Shown here piece by piece: positions 1-7,375 of a DNA stretch of 9,955 bases (its first letter is position 1; each line of letters opens with the position of its first letter). Both the position numbers and the translations under genes were made by a program. Source of the DNA: Hyphomonas sp. Its GTDB lineage: Bacteria; Pseudomonadota; Alphaproteobacteria; Caulobacterales; Hyphomonadaceae. The DNA is taken from positions 1-9,955 of the forward strand of contig DNFL01000008.1 of assembly GCA_003486945.1 (NCBI GenBank), given 5' to 3'. The notes beneath the pieces were generated by a model. The model was not told the DNA's origin, did no database searches, and worked only from the letters and a program-made list of their open reading frames with translations.

Positions 1-303
1 CAATCCCCGGTTCGGGAAGCCATCGTCACCATGATTATTGCCGGCTCTGCGGACCTCAAAATCGATGACACCGGGCGCGTGAAGCTGCCGGAAGAGTTCT
101 GCGCTGCGGCCGGGCTGACGGGCCGGATCAAGTTCACTGGCGCCATCGAGAGCTTCAAGATCTGGGACCCTGCCCGCCTTGAGGCGCACAATGCCAAGCA
201 GAAAGGCCTCGTGCAGACGAGCGAAACCATGGCCGCATTCCAGAAGGCCTATACCCAGGTGCGTCAGCGCCGCGCTGCGGCGTCGCGCGGGGAGGCCGGA
301 TGA
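1..303 (+). CDS. mraZ: MraZ, transcriptional regulator of the dcw cluster (C-terminal part, 5' end outside window)
   Basis: The frame is open from the first base and runs to a TGA at 301-303, so this is the 3' part of a gene that begins upstream. The ATG at 31 is probably internal: MraZ proteins usually have about 140-160 residues in two similar SpoVT/AbrB-like halves, and only the second half is visible. That half shows the family's DxxxR signature (DDTGR, followed by VKLPEEF) at about 64-90, and the typical FKIWDPARLEAH segment at about 154-190. MraZ forms a ring-shaped DNA-binding oligomer that recognises repeats in the promoter just upstream of its own gene and tunes transcription of the division and cell-wall cluster. 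Its place directly before rsmH fits this. The operator repeats and promoter would lie upstream of the window. The tail after the domain is basic and Ala/Arg-rich. Its stop overlaps the rsmH start by 4 nt. Confidence 0.9.
   Translation, partial: QSPVREAIVTMIIAGSADLKIDDTGRVKLPEEFCAAAGLTGRIKFTGAIESFKIWDPARLEAHNAKQKGLVQTSETMAAFQKAYTQVRQRRAAASRGEAG
289..295 (+). promoter_or_regulatory. Shine-Dalgarno site of rsmH
   Basis: GGGGAGG inside the last codons of mraZ. It lies 4 nt before the ATG at 300 and 7 nt before a second, in-frame ATG at 303. The 7-nt spacing matches the spacing at the ftsL and ftsI starts, so the second ATG may be the main initiation codon. The difference is a single methionine. 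Confidence 0.65.
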
Positions 304-1331
304 TGGCCGCCCCGCCCCGCCAGAGACCTGCTGCCACCGGTGGACACCTTCCGGTGATGCTCGACGAAGTTCTCGATACCCTCGCCCCGCAGGATGGTGA
401 CATCATCATTGATGGCACCTTCGGGGGCGGGGGCTACTCGCGCGCGATCCTGAAGGCGGCGAAATGCTCCGTAGTCGGAATTGACCGCGACCTGGATGCC
501 ATCGTGCGGGCAGAAAAGCTGACGGAAGAGTTTCCGCGCTTCCTGCCCCTGCTCGGCCGGTTCGGTGAGCTGGATGAGCTGGCTGTTCAGGCCGGTTATC
601 CGGCTGTTGACGGCGTTGTTCTGGATATCGGCGTGTCCAGTTTCCAGATCGATGAGGCAGATCGCGGCTTCTCGTTCCAGAAGGATGGCCCGCTGGACAT
701 GCGCATGGGCGCAGCAGGCGCTTCGGCGGCGGATGTCGTCAACCTGATGGGCGAGCGCGACCTTGCGAATGTGATCTTCCGCCTCGGCGAAGAGAAGAAT
801 TCCCGCCGGATTGCGCGCGCGGTCGTGGAGCGCCGCGCCAGCGAACCGTTCCGCACAACAATGGATCTGGCTTCTGTCGTCGAAGCGGCCGTCGGCGGCC
901 GGAAGGGCGCGCGGGCTCACCCGGCGACACAGACTTTTCAGGCAATCCGGATGTATGTGAACGACGAACTCGGCGAACTGGCGCGCGGCCTGAATGCTGC
1001 CGAGCGGGCACTGAAGCCCGGCGGGCGGCTGGTGGTGGTGACGTTCCACTCGCTGGAAGACCGGCTGGTGAAGATCTGGATGCGCGAGCGCACGGGCGGG
1101 GTTCCAGCAGGATCGCGGCATGTGCCCCTGCTCGCCAGACCAAAGCCGCCGAGCTTCGCGCAGATTACAAACAAGGCGCTGCAACCATCTGAAAACGAAG
1201 TGGAAACCAATCCACGCGCACGCTCGGCACGACTGCGGGCTGTGGTCCGGACGGATGCAGCGGCCCTGGGCGGTCCGGCGGATGACGGAATGGACCTTCC
1301 GCCGATTTCTGAACTGGAGGCCAAGCGATGA
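300..1331 (+). CDS. rsmH: RsmH, 16S rRNA (cytosine-1402-N4)-methyltransferase
   Basis: RsmH (formerly MraW) uses S-adenosylmethionine to methylate N4 of C1402 in the ribosomal P-site of 16S rRNA; it is a cytoplasmic enzyme. The 343-residue product carries the family's motifs in order: LPVMLDEVLDTL near the N-terminus, the glycine-rich SAM-binding loop DGTFGGGGYS at residues 38-47 followed by VVGIDRD, then DIGVSSFQID and GFSFQKDGPLDMRM. After these come AIRMYVNDELGEL, TFHSLEDR at 248-255, and the C-terminal NPRARSARLRAV signature. It is slightly longer than the E. coli protein (313), with a short extra tail. The family normally has Pro in DLGVSSPQ, and here that position is Phe. The gene overlaps mraZ by ATGA upstream and ftsL by ATGA downstream, which suggests coupled translation. 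The start is either of two tandem ATGs (300 or 303). Confidence 0.97.
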   Translation: MMAAPPRQRPAATGGHLPVMLDEVLDTLAPQDGDIIIDGTFGGGGYSRAILKAAKCSVVGIDRDLDAIVRAEKLTEEFPRFLPLLGRFGELDELAVQAGYPAVDGVVLDIGVSSFQIDEADRGFSFQKDGPLDMRMGAAGASAADVVNLMGERDLANVIFRLGEEKNSRRIARAVVERRASEPFRTTMDLASVVEAAVGGRKGARAHPATQTFQAIRMYVNDELGELARGLNAAERALKPGGRLVVVTFHSLEDRLVKIWMRERTGGVPAGSRHVPLLARPKPPSFAQITNKALQPSENEVETNPRARSARLRAVVRTDAAALGGPADDGMDLPPISELEAKR

Positions 1332-1684
1332 GCAAACGTGCATTTTTCTTCGGGCTGCTGGTTGCCGCCCTGCTCGTGTTCAGCCTGTACCGCGCGAAAT
1401 ACGGCGCCAAGGATACGGCAGCCGAGCTGATGGCGGTCGAAGCGCAGATCGAGGCGGCGGAAAAAGAAAAGGCCCTCCTGGAAACCGAGCTCGCGCATAT
1501 GAGCCGCCGCGATTTCATTGAGGAATATGCCCGCAAGGAACTCGGCATGGCGCCGCCGAAACCGGACCAGATGGCGTCGGAGGAAGACCTCGACCAGGTC
1601 GTCGGCCCGCCGGTGGATGGCCCGGTGCGCCGGGCTGCTCCGCAGGCGGACGATAAGGCAGTTTCGCCGGAGGCTACGCCATGA
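1328..1684 (+). CDS. ftsL: FtsL-like divisome protein, single-pass membrane, coiled coil
   Basis: This 118-residue protein begins with only four cytoplasmic residues (MSKR). A transmembrane helix follows at about 5-21, then an alanine/glutamate-rich heptad-like coiled coil at about 28-58. Next is the FtsL/DivIC-type segment EYARKELGMAPPKPDQ at 66-81, and finally an acidic, proline-rich tail of about 37 residues. In the family, FtsL pairs with FtsB through the coiled coil and, with FtsQ, activates the FtsW-FtsI synthase at the septum; the bulk of the protein is periplasmic. Position between rsmH and ftsI is the classic ftsL location, and this context carries much of the call because FtsL sequences are poorly conserved. 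GGAGG at 1316-1320 lies 7 nt before the ATG, supporting this start. It overlaps both neighbours by 4 nt (ATGA). A DivIC/FtsB-type protein is the main alternative by sequence alone. Confidence 0.88.
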   Translation: MSKRAFFFGLLVAALLVFSLYRAKYGAKDTAAELMAVEAQIEAAEKEKALLETELAHMSRRDFIEEYARKELGMAPPKPDQMASEEDLDQVVGPPVDGPVRRAAPQADDKAVSPEATP

Positions 1685-3309
1685 GCGAAGCCTCGCGCGA
1701 CCGGACGCGGCTCGCAGGGCTGGTGCTCTGCGGGATCTTCGTCGTCATGGCCGGGCGGGGCGGATACCTGGCGCTGTCGCATGTGCCGAAGGCTGAAGCG
1801 GCGCAGGTTGCCGCGATGCCTGAGCGGGTGCGCGCCGAGATTGTCGACCGCGACGGCGAGTTGCTCGCAACGTCGGTGAAGATGCACTCTCTCTGGGTCA
1901 ATCCGAGCGCGGTGTGGAACCCGGATGAAGTCTATGACGGCCTTGTCGGCCTCTTCCCGGAGCTGGCAACCACGAACCTGCGGGCGCGCCTTGGCGACCA
2001 GAAGCGACAGTTCGTCTGGGTGAAACGTGGCCTGACGCCGCGCCAGAGAGAAAGCGTTCTGGCGCTCGGCCTTGAAGGGCTCGGCTTTCGTGATGAATGG
2101 GGCCGCGCCTATCCGATGGGGCCGCTTGCCGGCCATGTGCTCGGGCAAACGGATGTGGACGGCAAGGGGCTTGCCGGTATCGAGCGCGCACTGAACGCGG
2201 GCCTCGCTGCGGGTGACGAACCGGTTCGCCTAACCATCGATGTCGAGACCCAGACGGCGCTGGAGTTCGAACTGGAAGCGGCTTCTGAAGAATTCAGCAT
2301 GGAAGGCGCCGCCGCCATCCTGATGGATGTGCATACTGGCGAGATCCGCGGGATGGCCAGCTGGCCGGCCTTTGATCCCAACCGCGCCTCGGACTTCCCG
2401 TCAAAACATCCGGCGCGTCTCAACCGGGCGATCGGCGCGGTGTATGAGCTCGGATCTGTGTTCAAACCGCTGACGGTTGCGGCGGCGCTGGACGCCGGCG
2501 CAGTGACGCGGACGCAGAAGTTCGACGTGTCGCAGCCTGTGCAGGCGGGCAGGTTCACGATCAGCGATACGCACAAGTTCGCGAAGTCGGCGAACATCAC
2601 CGAAATTCTGGTCGAGAGTTCCAATATCGGCACGGTGCATGTCGTGCGCGCGCTCGGGGCGAAACGGCAGGGCGCGTTCCTTGAACTGGCGGGTCTGACG
2701 CAGCGCGCGAAGATCGAACTGCCGGGCAGCGAGGCGCCAATCATGCCGGCGCGGCTCGATGAGTTGCATTCGGCGACGGTGTCTTATGGACATGGGATGT
2801 CTGTGTCCCCGCTGGCTTTCCTGGCGGCCTTTGCTGCGCTCGGAAATGATGGCGAGATGGTGCAACCGACGCTGATCTTCGATCCCAGGCGCAAGGTGGA
2901 TACCGTGCGGCTGGTTTCGCCGGAAACGGCGTCGCAGGTGACCACGATGATGCGCGAGAGCGTGAAGCGCGGTGCAGGCAGGCCGGCCGATATCGCGGGT
3001 TACCGGGTGGCGGGAAAGACGGGCACAGGCGAGAAGGCCATCGCCGGCGGCTATGACAAGAATGCGAATATTTCGAGCTTTGCTGCCGTGTTTCCCGCAG
3101 ACAGCCCGCAATATGCCCTGATCGTGACGCTGGATAATCCCAAGGCCCGACCGGGCCGAGGTGCAACGGCGTCGGCGAGTGCGGCTCCCGTGGCGGGCCG
3201 GATTGTCGAACGCGTCGCGCCGATCCTCGGCGTCACCCCGCGTTTCGAGGATATCCGGACGGCGCGGACTGAGCCGGAAAGCCGGTCTCCAGAAAGGAGC
3301 TCCCCTTGA
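1681..3309 (+). CDS. ftsI: FtsI (PBP3), septal peptidoglycan D,D-transpeptidase
   Basis: This class B penicillin-binding protein cross-links septal peptidoglycan in the periplasm as partner of FtsW. The 542 residues start with a short basic segment and a membrane anchor at about 11-32. A pedestal (PBP-dimer) domain beginning with RAEIVDRDGELLA near residue 51 follows, then the transpeptidase domain. All three active-site motifs are present: SVFK with the acylated Ser259 and Lys262, SSN at 313-315, and KTGT at 446-449. Upstream of these, the GAAAILMDVHTGEI-like segment is typical of the domain entrance. It is somewhat shorter than E. coli FtsI (588) but complete. The pedestal motif usually reads RGxIxDRNG; Ala52 and Asp58 replace the Gly and Asn. 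GGAGG at 1669-1673 is 7 nt before the ATG. The stop overlaps the TTG start of murE. Confidence 0.97.
   Translation: MSEASRDRTRLAGLVLCGIFVVMAGRGGYLALSHVPKAEAAQVAAMPERVRAEIVDRDGELLATSVKMHSLWVNPSAVWNPDEVYDGLVGLFPELATTNLRARLGDQKRQFVWVKRGLTPRQRESVLALGLEGLGFRDEWGRAYPMGPLAGHVLGQTDVDGKGLAGIERALNAGLAAGDEPVRLTIDVETQTALEFELEAASEEFSMEGAAAILMDVHTGEIRGMASWPAFDPNRASDFPSKHPARLNRAIGAVYELGSVFKPLTVAAALDAGAVTRTQKFDVSQPVQAGRFTISDTHKFAKSANITEILVESSNIGTVHVVRALGAKRQGAFLELAGLTQRAKIELPGSEAPIMPARLDELHSATVSYGHGMSVSPLAFLAAFAALGNDGEMVQPTLIFDPRRKVDTVRLVSPETASQVTTMMRESVKRGAGRPADIAGYRVAGKTGTGEKAIAGGYDKNANISSFAAVFPADSPQYALIVTLDNPKARPGRGATASASAAPVAGRIVERVAPILGVTPRFEDIRTARTEPESRSPERSSP
3295..3299 (+). promoter_or_regulatory. 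Shine-Dalgarno site that fixes the TTG start of murE
   Basis: AGGAG (within AGAAAGGAGC) lies 6 nt upstream of the TTG at 3306. The next in-frame ATG (3364) falls inside the conserved GMTADSR segment and would remove part of the N-terminal domain, so the TTG is the best-supported start. Confidence 0.75.
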
Positions 3310-4739
3310 AACTGAAGGACCTCTTCCCCCTCGCCGAGAATGGCGGGACCGAGATCCTCGGCATGACGGCTGACAGCCGCCAGGTGCAGCCGGGTTGGCT
3401 GTTCGCGGCGCTGAAAGGCAGCGTGCATGATGGTACGAAATTCGCGGCGATGGCGATCGAAAAGGGCGCGGCAGCGATCCTGTCGGATGGCAGCGCCGAG
3501 ACCGGCAGCGTGGCGCATGTGATCGCCGACGAGCCTCGCCGCGCGCTGGCGCTGGCGGCGAAGCGTTTCTATGCGGCGCAGCCGAAGACGGTCGTTGCGG
3601 TGACCGGCACGAATGGCAAATCCTCGACGGTGGATTTTGCGCGGCAGATATGGAGCCGGGCAGGGATCAAGGCGGCCTCGATGGGCACGCTCGGCGCGAT
3701 TGGCCCTTCCGGCAAGATCGACATCGGCCACACGACACCGGACCCGGTGACCATTCATGAGACGCTGAAGGCGCTGGCCGGGCAAGGCGTGACGCACTGC
3801 GCGATGGAAGCCTCGAGCCACGGGCTTGAGCAGCACCGCCTCGACGGCGTGGACCTTTCCGCCGTCGCCTTCCTGAACCTGACGCAGGACCATCTCGATT
3901 ATCACGCGACGATGGAAGACTACCTGAATTCCAAGCTGAAACTGTTCCGGTCGCTGGCGCCGAAAGGCGTTCCGGCGATCGTCAATGCCGACAGCGACCA
4001 GCGCGATGCGTTTGAAGCAGCCGCGAAGGAAGCGGGCCTTCCGGTCGTCTCGTTCGGCTGGCGCGGTGAGGACCTGTGGATCGACGAGCTGATGCCGAAG
4101 GCCACGGGCCAGACGCTGTTCCTCTACTGGAAGGATGTTGAGCAGAAACCGGTGGAGCTGCCGCTGATTGGCGAGTTCCAGGCACTGAACGCGCTGGCTG
4201 CGGCGGCGCTCTGCCTGTCGCTGGGGATGGACTTCCCCGCGGTGGCCGACGGCCTTGCGAACCTGAATCCGGTCAAGGGCCGGCTCGAATTCGTCGGCAA
4301 GACGGAGACGGGCGCGGCGGTTTTTGTCGATTATGCCCACACGCCGGACGGGCTGGACGTGCTGCTGCGGGCGGTGCGTCCGCACACGGCCGGGCGGCTG
4401 AAGGTGATCTTCGGCTGCGGCGGCGACCGCGATGCGAAAAAGCGCCCGATCATGGGCGAGATCGCGGCCCGGCAGGCGGACGATGTGATCGTCACCGATG
4501 ATAATCCGCGCTCGGAGGATCCGGCGAAAATCCGTGCGACCATCCTCGGCAGCGCCAAGGGCGCGCGCGAGATCGGCGACCGGGCAGAGGCGATCAATAC
4601 GGTGGTGCGCGAACTGAAAAAGGGCGACACGCTTGTGATCGCGGGCAAGGGGCATGAGACCGGCCAGATCATCGGCAAGGATATCCTGCCCTTCTCCGAT
4701 CAGGACGTCGCGCTGGCCGCGCTCGGGAGGCAGAGATGA
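3306..4739 (+). CDS. murE: MurE, UDP-MurNAc-L-Ala-D-Glu:meso-diaminopimelate ligase
   Basis: MurE is a cytoplasmic ATP-dependent ligase that adds the third stem-peptide residue. The 477-residue protein has the three Mur-ligase domains. The N-terminal UDP-binding domain carries GMTADSRQVQPGWLFAALKG. The central ATPase has the P-loop GTNGKSST at 101-108 (Lys105), HTTPDP at 142-147, EASSHGLEQHRLDG, and the lysine expected to be carbamylated, Lys210, in YLNSKLKLF. The C-terminal domain has DYAHTPDGL, GCGGDRDAKKRPIM and GKGHE near the end. The DNPR motif at 399-402 is the established signature for meso-DAP, rather than lysine, as substrate. Translation starts at TTG, overlapping the ftsI stop as TTGA; reduced initiation efficiency is a possible consequence but not shown. 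It ends in an ATGA overlap with murF, the next enzyme of the same pathway. Confidence 0.97.
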   Translation: MKLKDLFPLAENGGTEILGMTADSRQVQPGWLFAALKGSVHDGTKFAAMAIEKGAAAILSDGSAETGSVAHVIADEPRRALALAAKRFYAAQPKTVVAVTGTNGKSSTVDFARQIWSRAGIKAASMGTLGAIGPSGKIDIGHTTPDPVTIHETLKALAGQGVTHCAMEASSHGLEQHRLDGVDLSAVAFLNLTQDHLDYHATMEDYLNSKLKLFRSLAPKGVPAIVNADSDQRDAFEAAAKEAGLPVVSFGWRGEDLWIDELMPKATGQTLFLYWKDVEQKPVELPLIGEFQALNALAAAALCLSLGMDFPAVADGLANLNPVKGRLEFVGKTETGAAVFVDYAHTPDGLDVLLRAVRPHTAGRLKVIFGCGGDRDAKKRPIMGEIAARQADDVIVTDDNPRSEDPAKIRATILGSAKGAREIGDRAEAINTVVRELKKGDTLVIAGKGHETGQIIGKDILPFSDQDVALAALGRQR

Positions 4740-6172
4740 CAGACCTGCTCTGGACCTCTGAAGATATCGAACTCGCCACTGGCGGCGCGGCGACCGCGCC
4801 GTTCGAAGTGACCGGCACGATCTCGATCGACACCCGCACACTGAAAACGGGCGACCTGTTCGTGGCGCTGAAGGACCAGCGTGACGGGCATGACTTCGTC
4901 GAGGCGGCCTTCAAGGCCGGCGCAGCGGGCGCGCTTGTCTCGCGCCCTGTCACCGGCGGCCCCGCGGTGCAGGTAGAAGATGTACTCGACGCGCTGACGC
5001 AGCTTGGCATTGCCGCGCGCGTGCGCTGCGGCGCGATCCGCACGGCGGTCACCGGCTCGGCGGGCAAGACATCGGTGAAGGAAATGCTGGCACGCATCTA
5101 CGGCGCGTTCGGCCCTGCCCATTCCAATGCCAAGAGTTTCAACAATCACTGGGGCGTGCCGCTGACGCTGGCGCGGATGCCGGAAAACACGCAGCGCGCC
5201 ATCTTCGAGATCGGCATGAACACGCCGGGCGAGATTGCACCGCGCAGCCAGATGGTGCGCCCGCAGATCGGCATCATCACCAATATTGCGGCAGCGCATC
5301 TGGAAGGTCTCGGTTCGATTGAGGCAATCGCGCTGGAAAAATCGGACATCTTCGCTGGACTGGAAGCCGGCGGCACGATCATCCTTCCGGCGGACGATGC
5401 TTTCCTCGATTACCTCTCCGCGCGGGCGCGCGAACTTTGCCCGACGGGGAATGTCGAAACCTTCGGACGATCGGAAGAGGCCACTGCCCGCGTCACCGGA
5501 TATGAGACGGACGGCATGACCAGCCGCATCACGGTGGATGTGGTCGGGCGCACGGCCAGCGTGACGATCAACGCGGTGGGCGAGCACTGGGCGCTGAATG
5601 TGGCGGCGGCCTTGCTCGCGGCGAGCCAGACGGGGCGTTCGGTGGAAGACTGCGCCGAAGCGCTTTCCGGTTATGCGCCGCCGCCGGGACGCGGCACGGC
5701 GGAGACGCTTGCGCTGCCGGGCGGCGGAAGCTTCACGCTGATTGATGACGCCTACAATGCGAACCCTGCGAGCATGCGCGCTGCGCTTGCATCTCTGTCG
5801 CAGCGCACCGGTGGGCGGCGTCTTGCCGCACTTGGTGACATGCGCGAAATCGGCGCGTCTTCAACTGCAGAACACATTGCCCTCGCCGGCCCGATTCTTG
5901 ACGCTGGAATTGAAGGAGTTTTTCTCGCTGGTGCAGAAATGCAACGCCTCGCCGAATCCCTTCCGCCGGGCTTCCCGCAGGCATCTGCTCCGTCGGCGGA
6001 TGAATTGTGGAATCAACTGCAAAAAGCACTGAAGGACGGCGATCTTCTCTTGATCAAAGGGTCGAATGCCTCCGGGATGGGACGGATAGCGGACCGCCTT
6101 CGCCAATGGAGCGGGGAGGCCGGAATGGGCAAGATGGATGGCGGTTCAGAAGGAACCGCGAGGGTAAGCTGA
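4736..6172 (+). CDS. murF: MurF, UDP-MurNAc-tripeptide:D-Ala-D-Ala ligase
   Basis: MurF completes the cytoplasmic precursor by joining D-Ala-D-Ala to the tripeptide made by MurE, using ATP. In the 478 residues I see the N-terminal segment [18 protein letters not shown] and the P-loop [10 protein letters not shown] at 107-116 (Lys111). The [10 protein letters not shown] and [11 protein letters not shown] segments follow, then [12 protein letters not shown], a lysine in ALEKSDIF (Lys202) at the position of the carbamylated lysine, and [12 protein letters not shown] at 336-347. GDMREIG follows. In [10 protein letters not shown] the family usually has NHPGEI, so Thr163 stands in place of His; the metal-region His of AAHLEG is kept. 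GGAGG at 4726-4730 precedes the ATG by 5 nt. The last 300 nt use noticeably less G/C at third positions than the rest of the cluster. The stop overlaps the mraY start by one base (TGATG). Confidence 0.96.
   Translation: MTDLLWTSEDIELATGGAATAPFEVTGTISIDTRTLKTGDLFVALKDQRDGHDFVEAAFKAGAAGALVSRPVTGGPAVQVEDVLDALTQLGIAARVRCGAIRTAVTGSAGKTSVKEMLARIYGAFGPAHSNAKSFNNHWGVPLTLARMPENTQRAIFEIGMNTPGEIAPRSQMVRPQIGIITNIAAAHLEGLGSIEAIALEKSDIFAGLEAGGTIILPADDAFLDYLSARARELCPTGNVETFGRSEEATARVTGYETDGMTSRITVDVVGRTASVTINAVGEHWALNVAAALLAASQTGRSVEDCAEALSGYAPPPGRGTAETLALPGGGSFTLIDDAYNANPASMRAALASLSQRTGGRRLAALGDMREIGASSTAEHIALAGPILDAGIEGVFLAGAEMQRLAESLPPGFPQASAPSADELWNQLQKALKDGDLLLIKGSNASGMGRIADRLRQWSGEAGMGKMDGGSEGTARVS
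6160..6164 (+). promoter_or_regulatory. Shine-Dalgarno site that decides the mraY start
   Basis: GAGGG lies 7 nt before the ATG at 6172. The mraY frame is open further upstream, to an ATG at 6007 inside murF, but no comparable site precedes that codon. The upstream translation is also unlike MraY, so 6172 is chosen. Confidence 0.65.
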
Positions 6173-7365
6173 TGCTGTATGAATGGCTCGCCGAGTCTAC
6201 CGGCGCACTCAATCTTCTGAACTACATCACCTTCCGCACAGGCGCGGCGGTGGTCACCGCGTTTCTCGTGACGGTGATCTTCGGCGACATGATGATCAAC
6301 GCGCTGCGCGCGCGCCAGGGCAAGGGTCAGCCGATCCGCGACCTGTCGCTTGAGGCGCAGATGTCGAAGAAGGGTACGCCGACGATGGGCGGCCTTCTCA
6401 TCTGGCTCGGCCTGATCGTCGGCGTCGCGCTCTGGGGCAACCTGCAGAACCCGTATGTCTGGGTCACGCTGTTCGTCACCTTCTCCTATGCCTTCCTCGG
6501 TTTCCTCGACGACTATGCGAAGGTTACCAAGCAATCGACCGATGGCGTCTCAGCCGGCGCGCGCCTGATCGCGGGCTTCGGAATCGCGGCGCTCGCCTGC
6601 GCCATCATCATGGGCCTGCACGGCGCGCACACGCCGGCGGGTCATGCCGAATGGGGCCCGCTCAATCCGCTGGCGCAGTGGATTGCGGAATTTGCGCCGA
6701 AGACGACAGTTCAGCCGGCGGATCCGGACTTCTCCGGCGGCGTCGCCGTGCCTTTCGTCAACAACTATTTCCTGCCCCTCGGCGGGTTCTTCATCCTATT
6801 TGGCATGGTCGTGATCGTCGGCGCAGCCAATGCCGTGAATTTCACGGACGGGCTCGACGGCCTCGCGATCGTGCCGATGACTTTTGCGGCAGCTGCCTAT
6901 GCGATGATCGCCTATCTCACCGGTAACTTCGTCTTCGCGCAGTATCTCGGCATCCAGTTCGCGCCCGGCGCGGGCGAGTTGTCGGTGGTGCTCGGCGCGA
7001 TGATCGGGGCGGGCATGGGCTTTCTCTGGTACAACGCCTACCCCGCCAAGGTGTTCATGGGCGATACCGGCTCGCTCGGCCTCGGCGGCATGCTCGGCGT
7101 TGTGGCGGTGGCGACCAAGCATGAGTTTGCGTTGGTGGTTGTCGGCGGCCTGTTCGTCATCGAGGCCATCTCGGTGCTGACGCAGATCGGCTGGTTCAAG
7201 ATCACCAAACGCCTGACCGGGGAGGGCAAGCGCATTTTCCTGATGGCGCCCCTGCACCACCATTTCCAGAAAAAGAACTGGCCGGAAACGCGCGTCGTCG
7301 TGCGCTTCTGGATCTTGTCCGTGCTGTTCGCCCTCGCGGGCCTTGCCACGCTGAAGCTGAGGTGA
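6172..7365 (+). CDS. mraY: MraY, phospho-N-acetylmuramoyl-pentapeptide transferase
   Basis: MraY is an integral membrane enzyme that transfers phospho-MurNAc-pentapeptide from UDP to undecaprenyl phosphate, making lipid I. From the ATG at 6172 the protein has 397 residues and begins [10 protein letters not shown], as MraY proteins do. Visible signatures are KKGTPTMGG at 67-74, FLDDYAKV with the paired aspartates Asp113-Asp114, [13 protein letters not shown] at 220-232, FMGDTGSL with Asp298, and APLHHHF with His362-364. About ten hydrophobic segments alternate with loops in the expected pattern. It is clearly longer than E. coli MraY (360). About 30 of the extra residues fall in the loop at roughly 150-192, before NNYFLPLGG, and a few more lie before GKRIFLMAP. 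The start overlaps the murF stop by one base, and the stop lies within the Shine-Dalgarno region of murD. Confidence 0.96.
   Translation: MLYEWLAESTGALNLLNYITFRTGAAVVTAFLVTVIFGDMMINALRARQGKGQPIRDLSLEAQMSKKGTPTMGGLLIWLGLIVGVALWGNLQNPYVWVTLFVTFSYAFLGFLDDYAKVTKQSTDGVSAGARLIAGFGIAALACAIIMGLHGAHTPAGHAEWGPLNPLAQWIAEFAPKTTVQPADPDFSGGVAVPFVNNYFLPLGGFFILFGMVVIVGAANAVNFTDGLDGLAIVPMTFAAAAYAMIAYLTGNFVFAQYLGIQFAPGAGELSVVLGAMIGAGMGFLWYNAYPAKVFMGDTGSLGLGGMLGVVAVATKHEFALVVVGGLFVIEAISVLTQIGWFKITKRLTGEGKRIFLMAPLHHHFQKKNWPETRVVVRFWILSVLFALAGLATLKLR
7359..7365 (+). promoter_or_regulatory. Probable Shine-Dalgarno site of murD, overlapping the mraY stop
   Basis: GAGGTGA includes the mraY TGA and lies 10 nt before the murD ATG at 7376. 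The spacing is longer than at the other junctions. A ribosome terminating on mraY would occupy this site, which would fit re-initiation (inference). Confidence 0.45.
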
Positions 7366-7375
7366 GCGCCGCGCG

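Noticed and set aside
31..303. mraZ as a complete 90-residue gene from the ATG at 31
   Set aside because: The frame is open upstream to base 1 and only the second of the two MraZ halves is seen, so it is a gene cut by the window edge rather than a short one.
264..1343. A 359-codon minus-strand frame opposite rsmH
   Set aside because: It covers rsmH almost exactly, has no recognisable domain and shows the composition of a shadow frame.
3051..4841. A 596-codon open frame on the minus strand opposite murE and the ends of ftsI and murF
   Set aside because: The plus strand encodes recognisable enzymes with catalytic motifs over the same bases. The minus translation is Arg/His/Ala-rich with no recognisable domain. 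Long antisense frames are expected opposite G/C-ending codons.
5898..5925. A possible internal promoter with TTGACG as -35 element in murF
   Set aside because: No convincing -10 element follows at 16-18 nt (the bases read TTTCTC-like), so I do not list it as a promoter. It remains a place to look if a start is mapped near the GANTC cluster.
6007..6171. A 55-codon N-terminal extension of mraY to an upstream ATG, giving 452 residues
   Set aside because: The extension lies within murF, reads as basic, low-complexity sequence unlike any MraY, and lacks a good ribosome site. The ATG at 6172 gives the usual MraY N-terminus.
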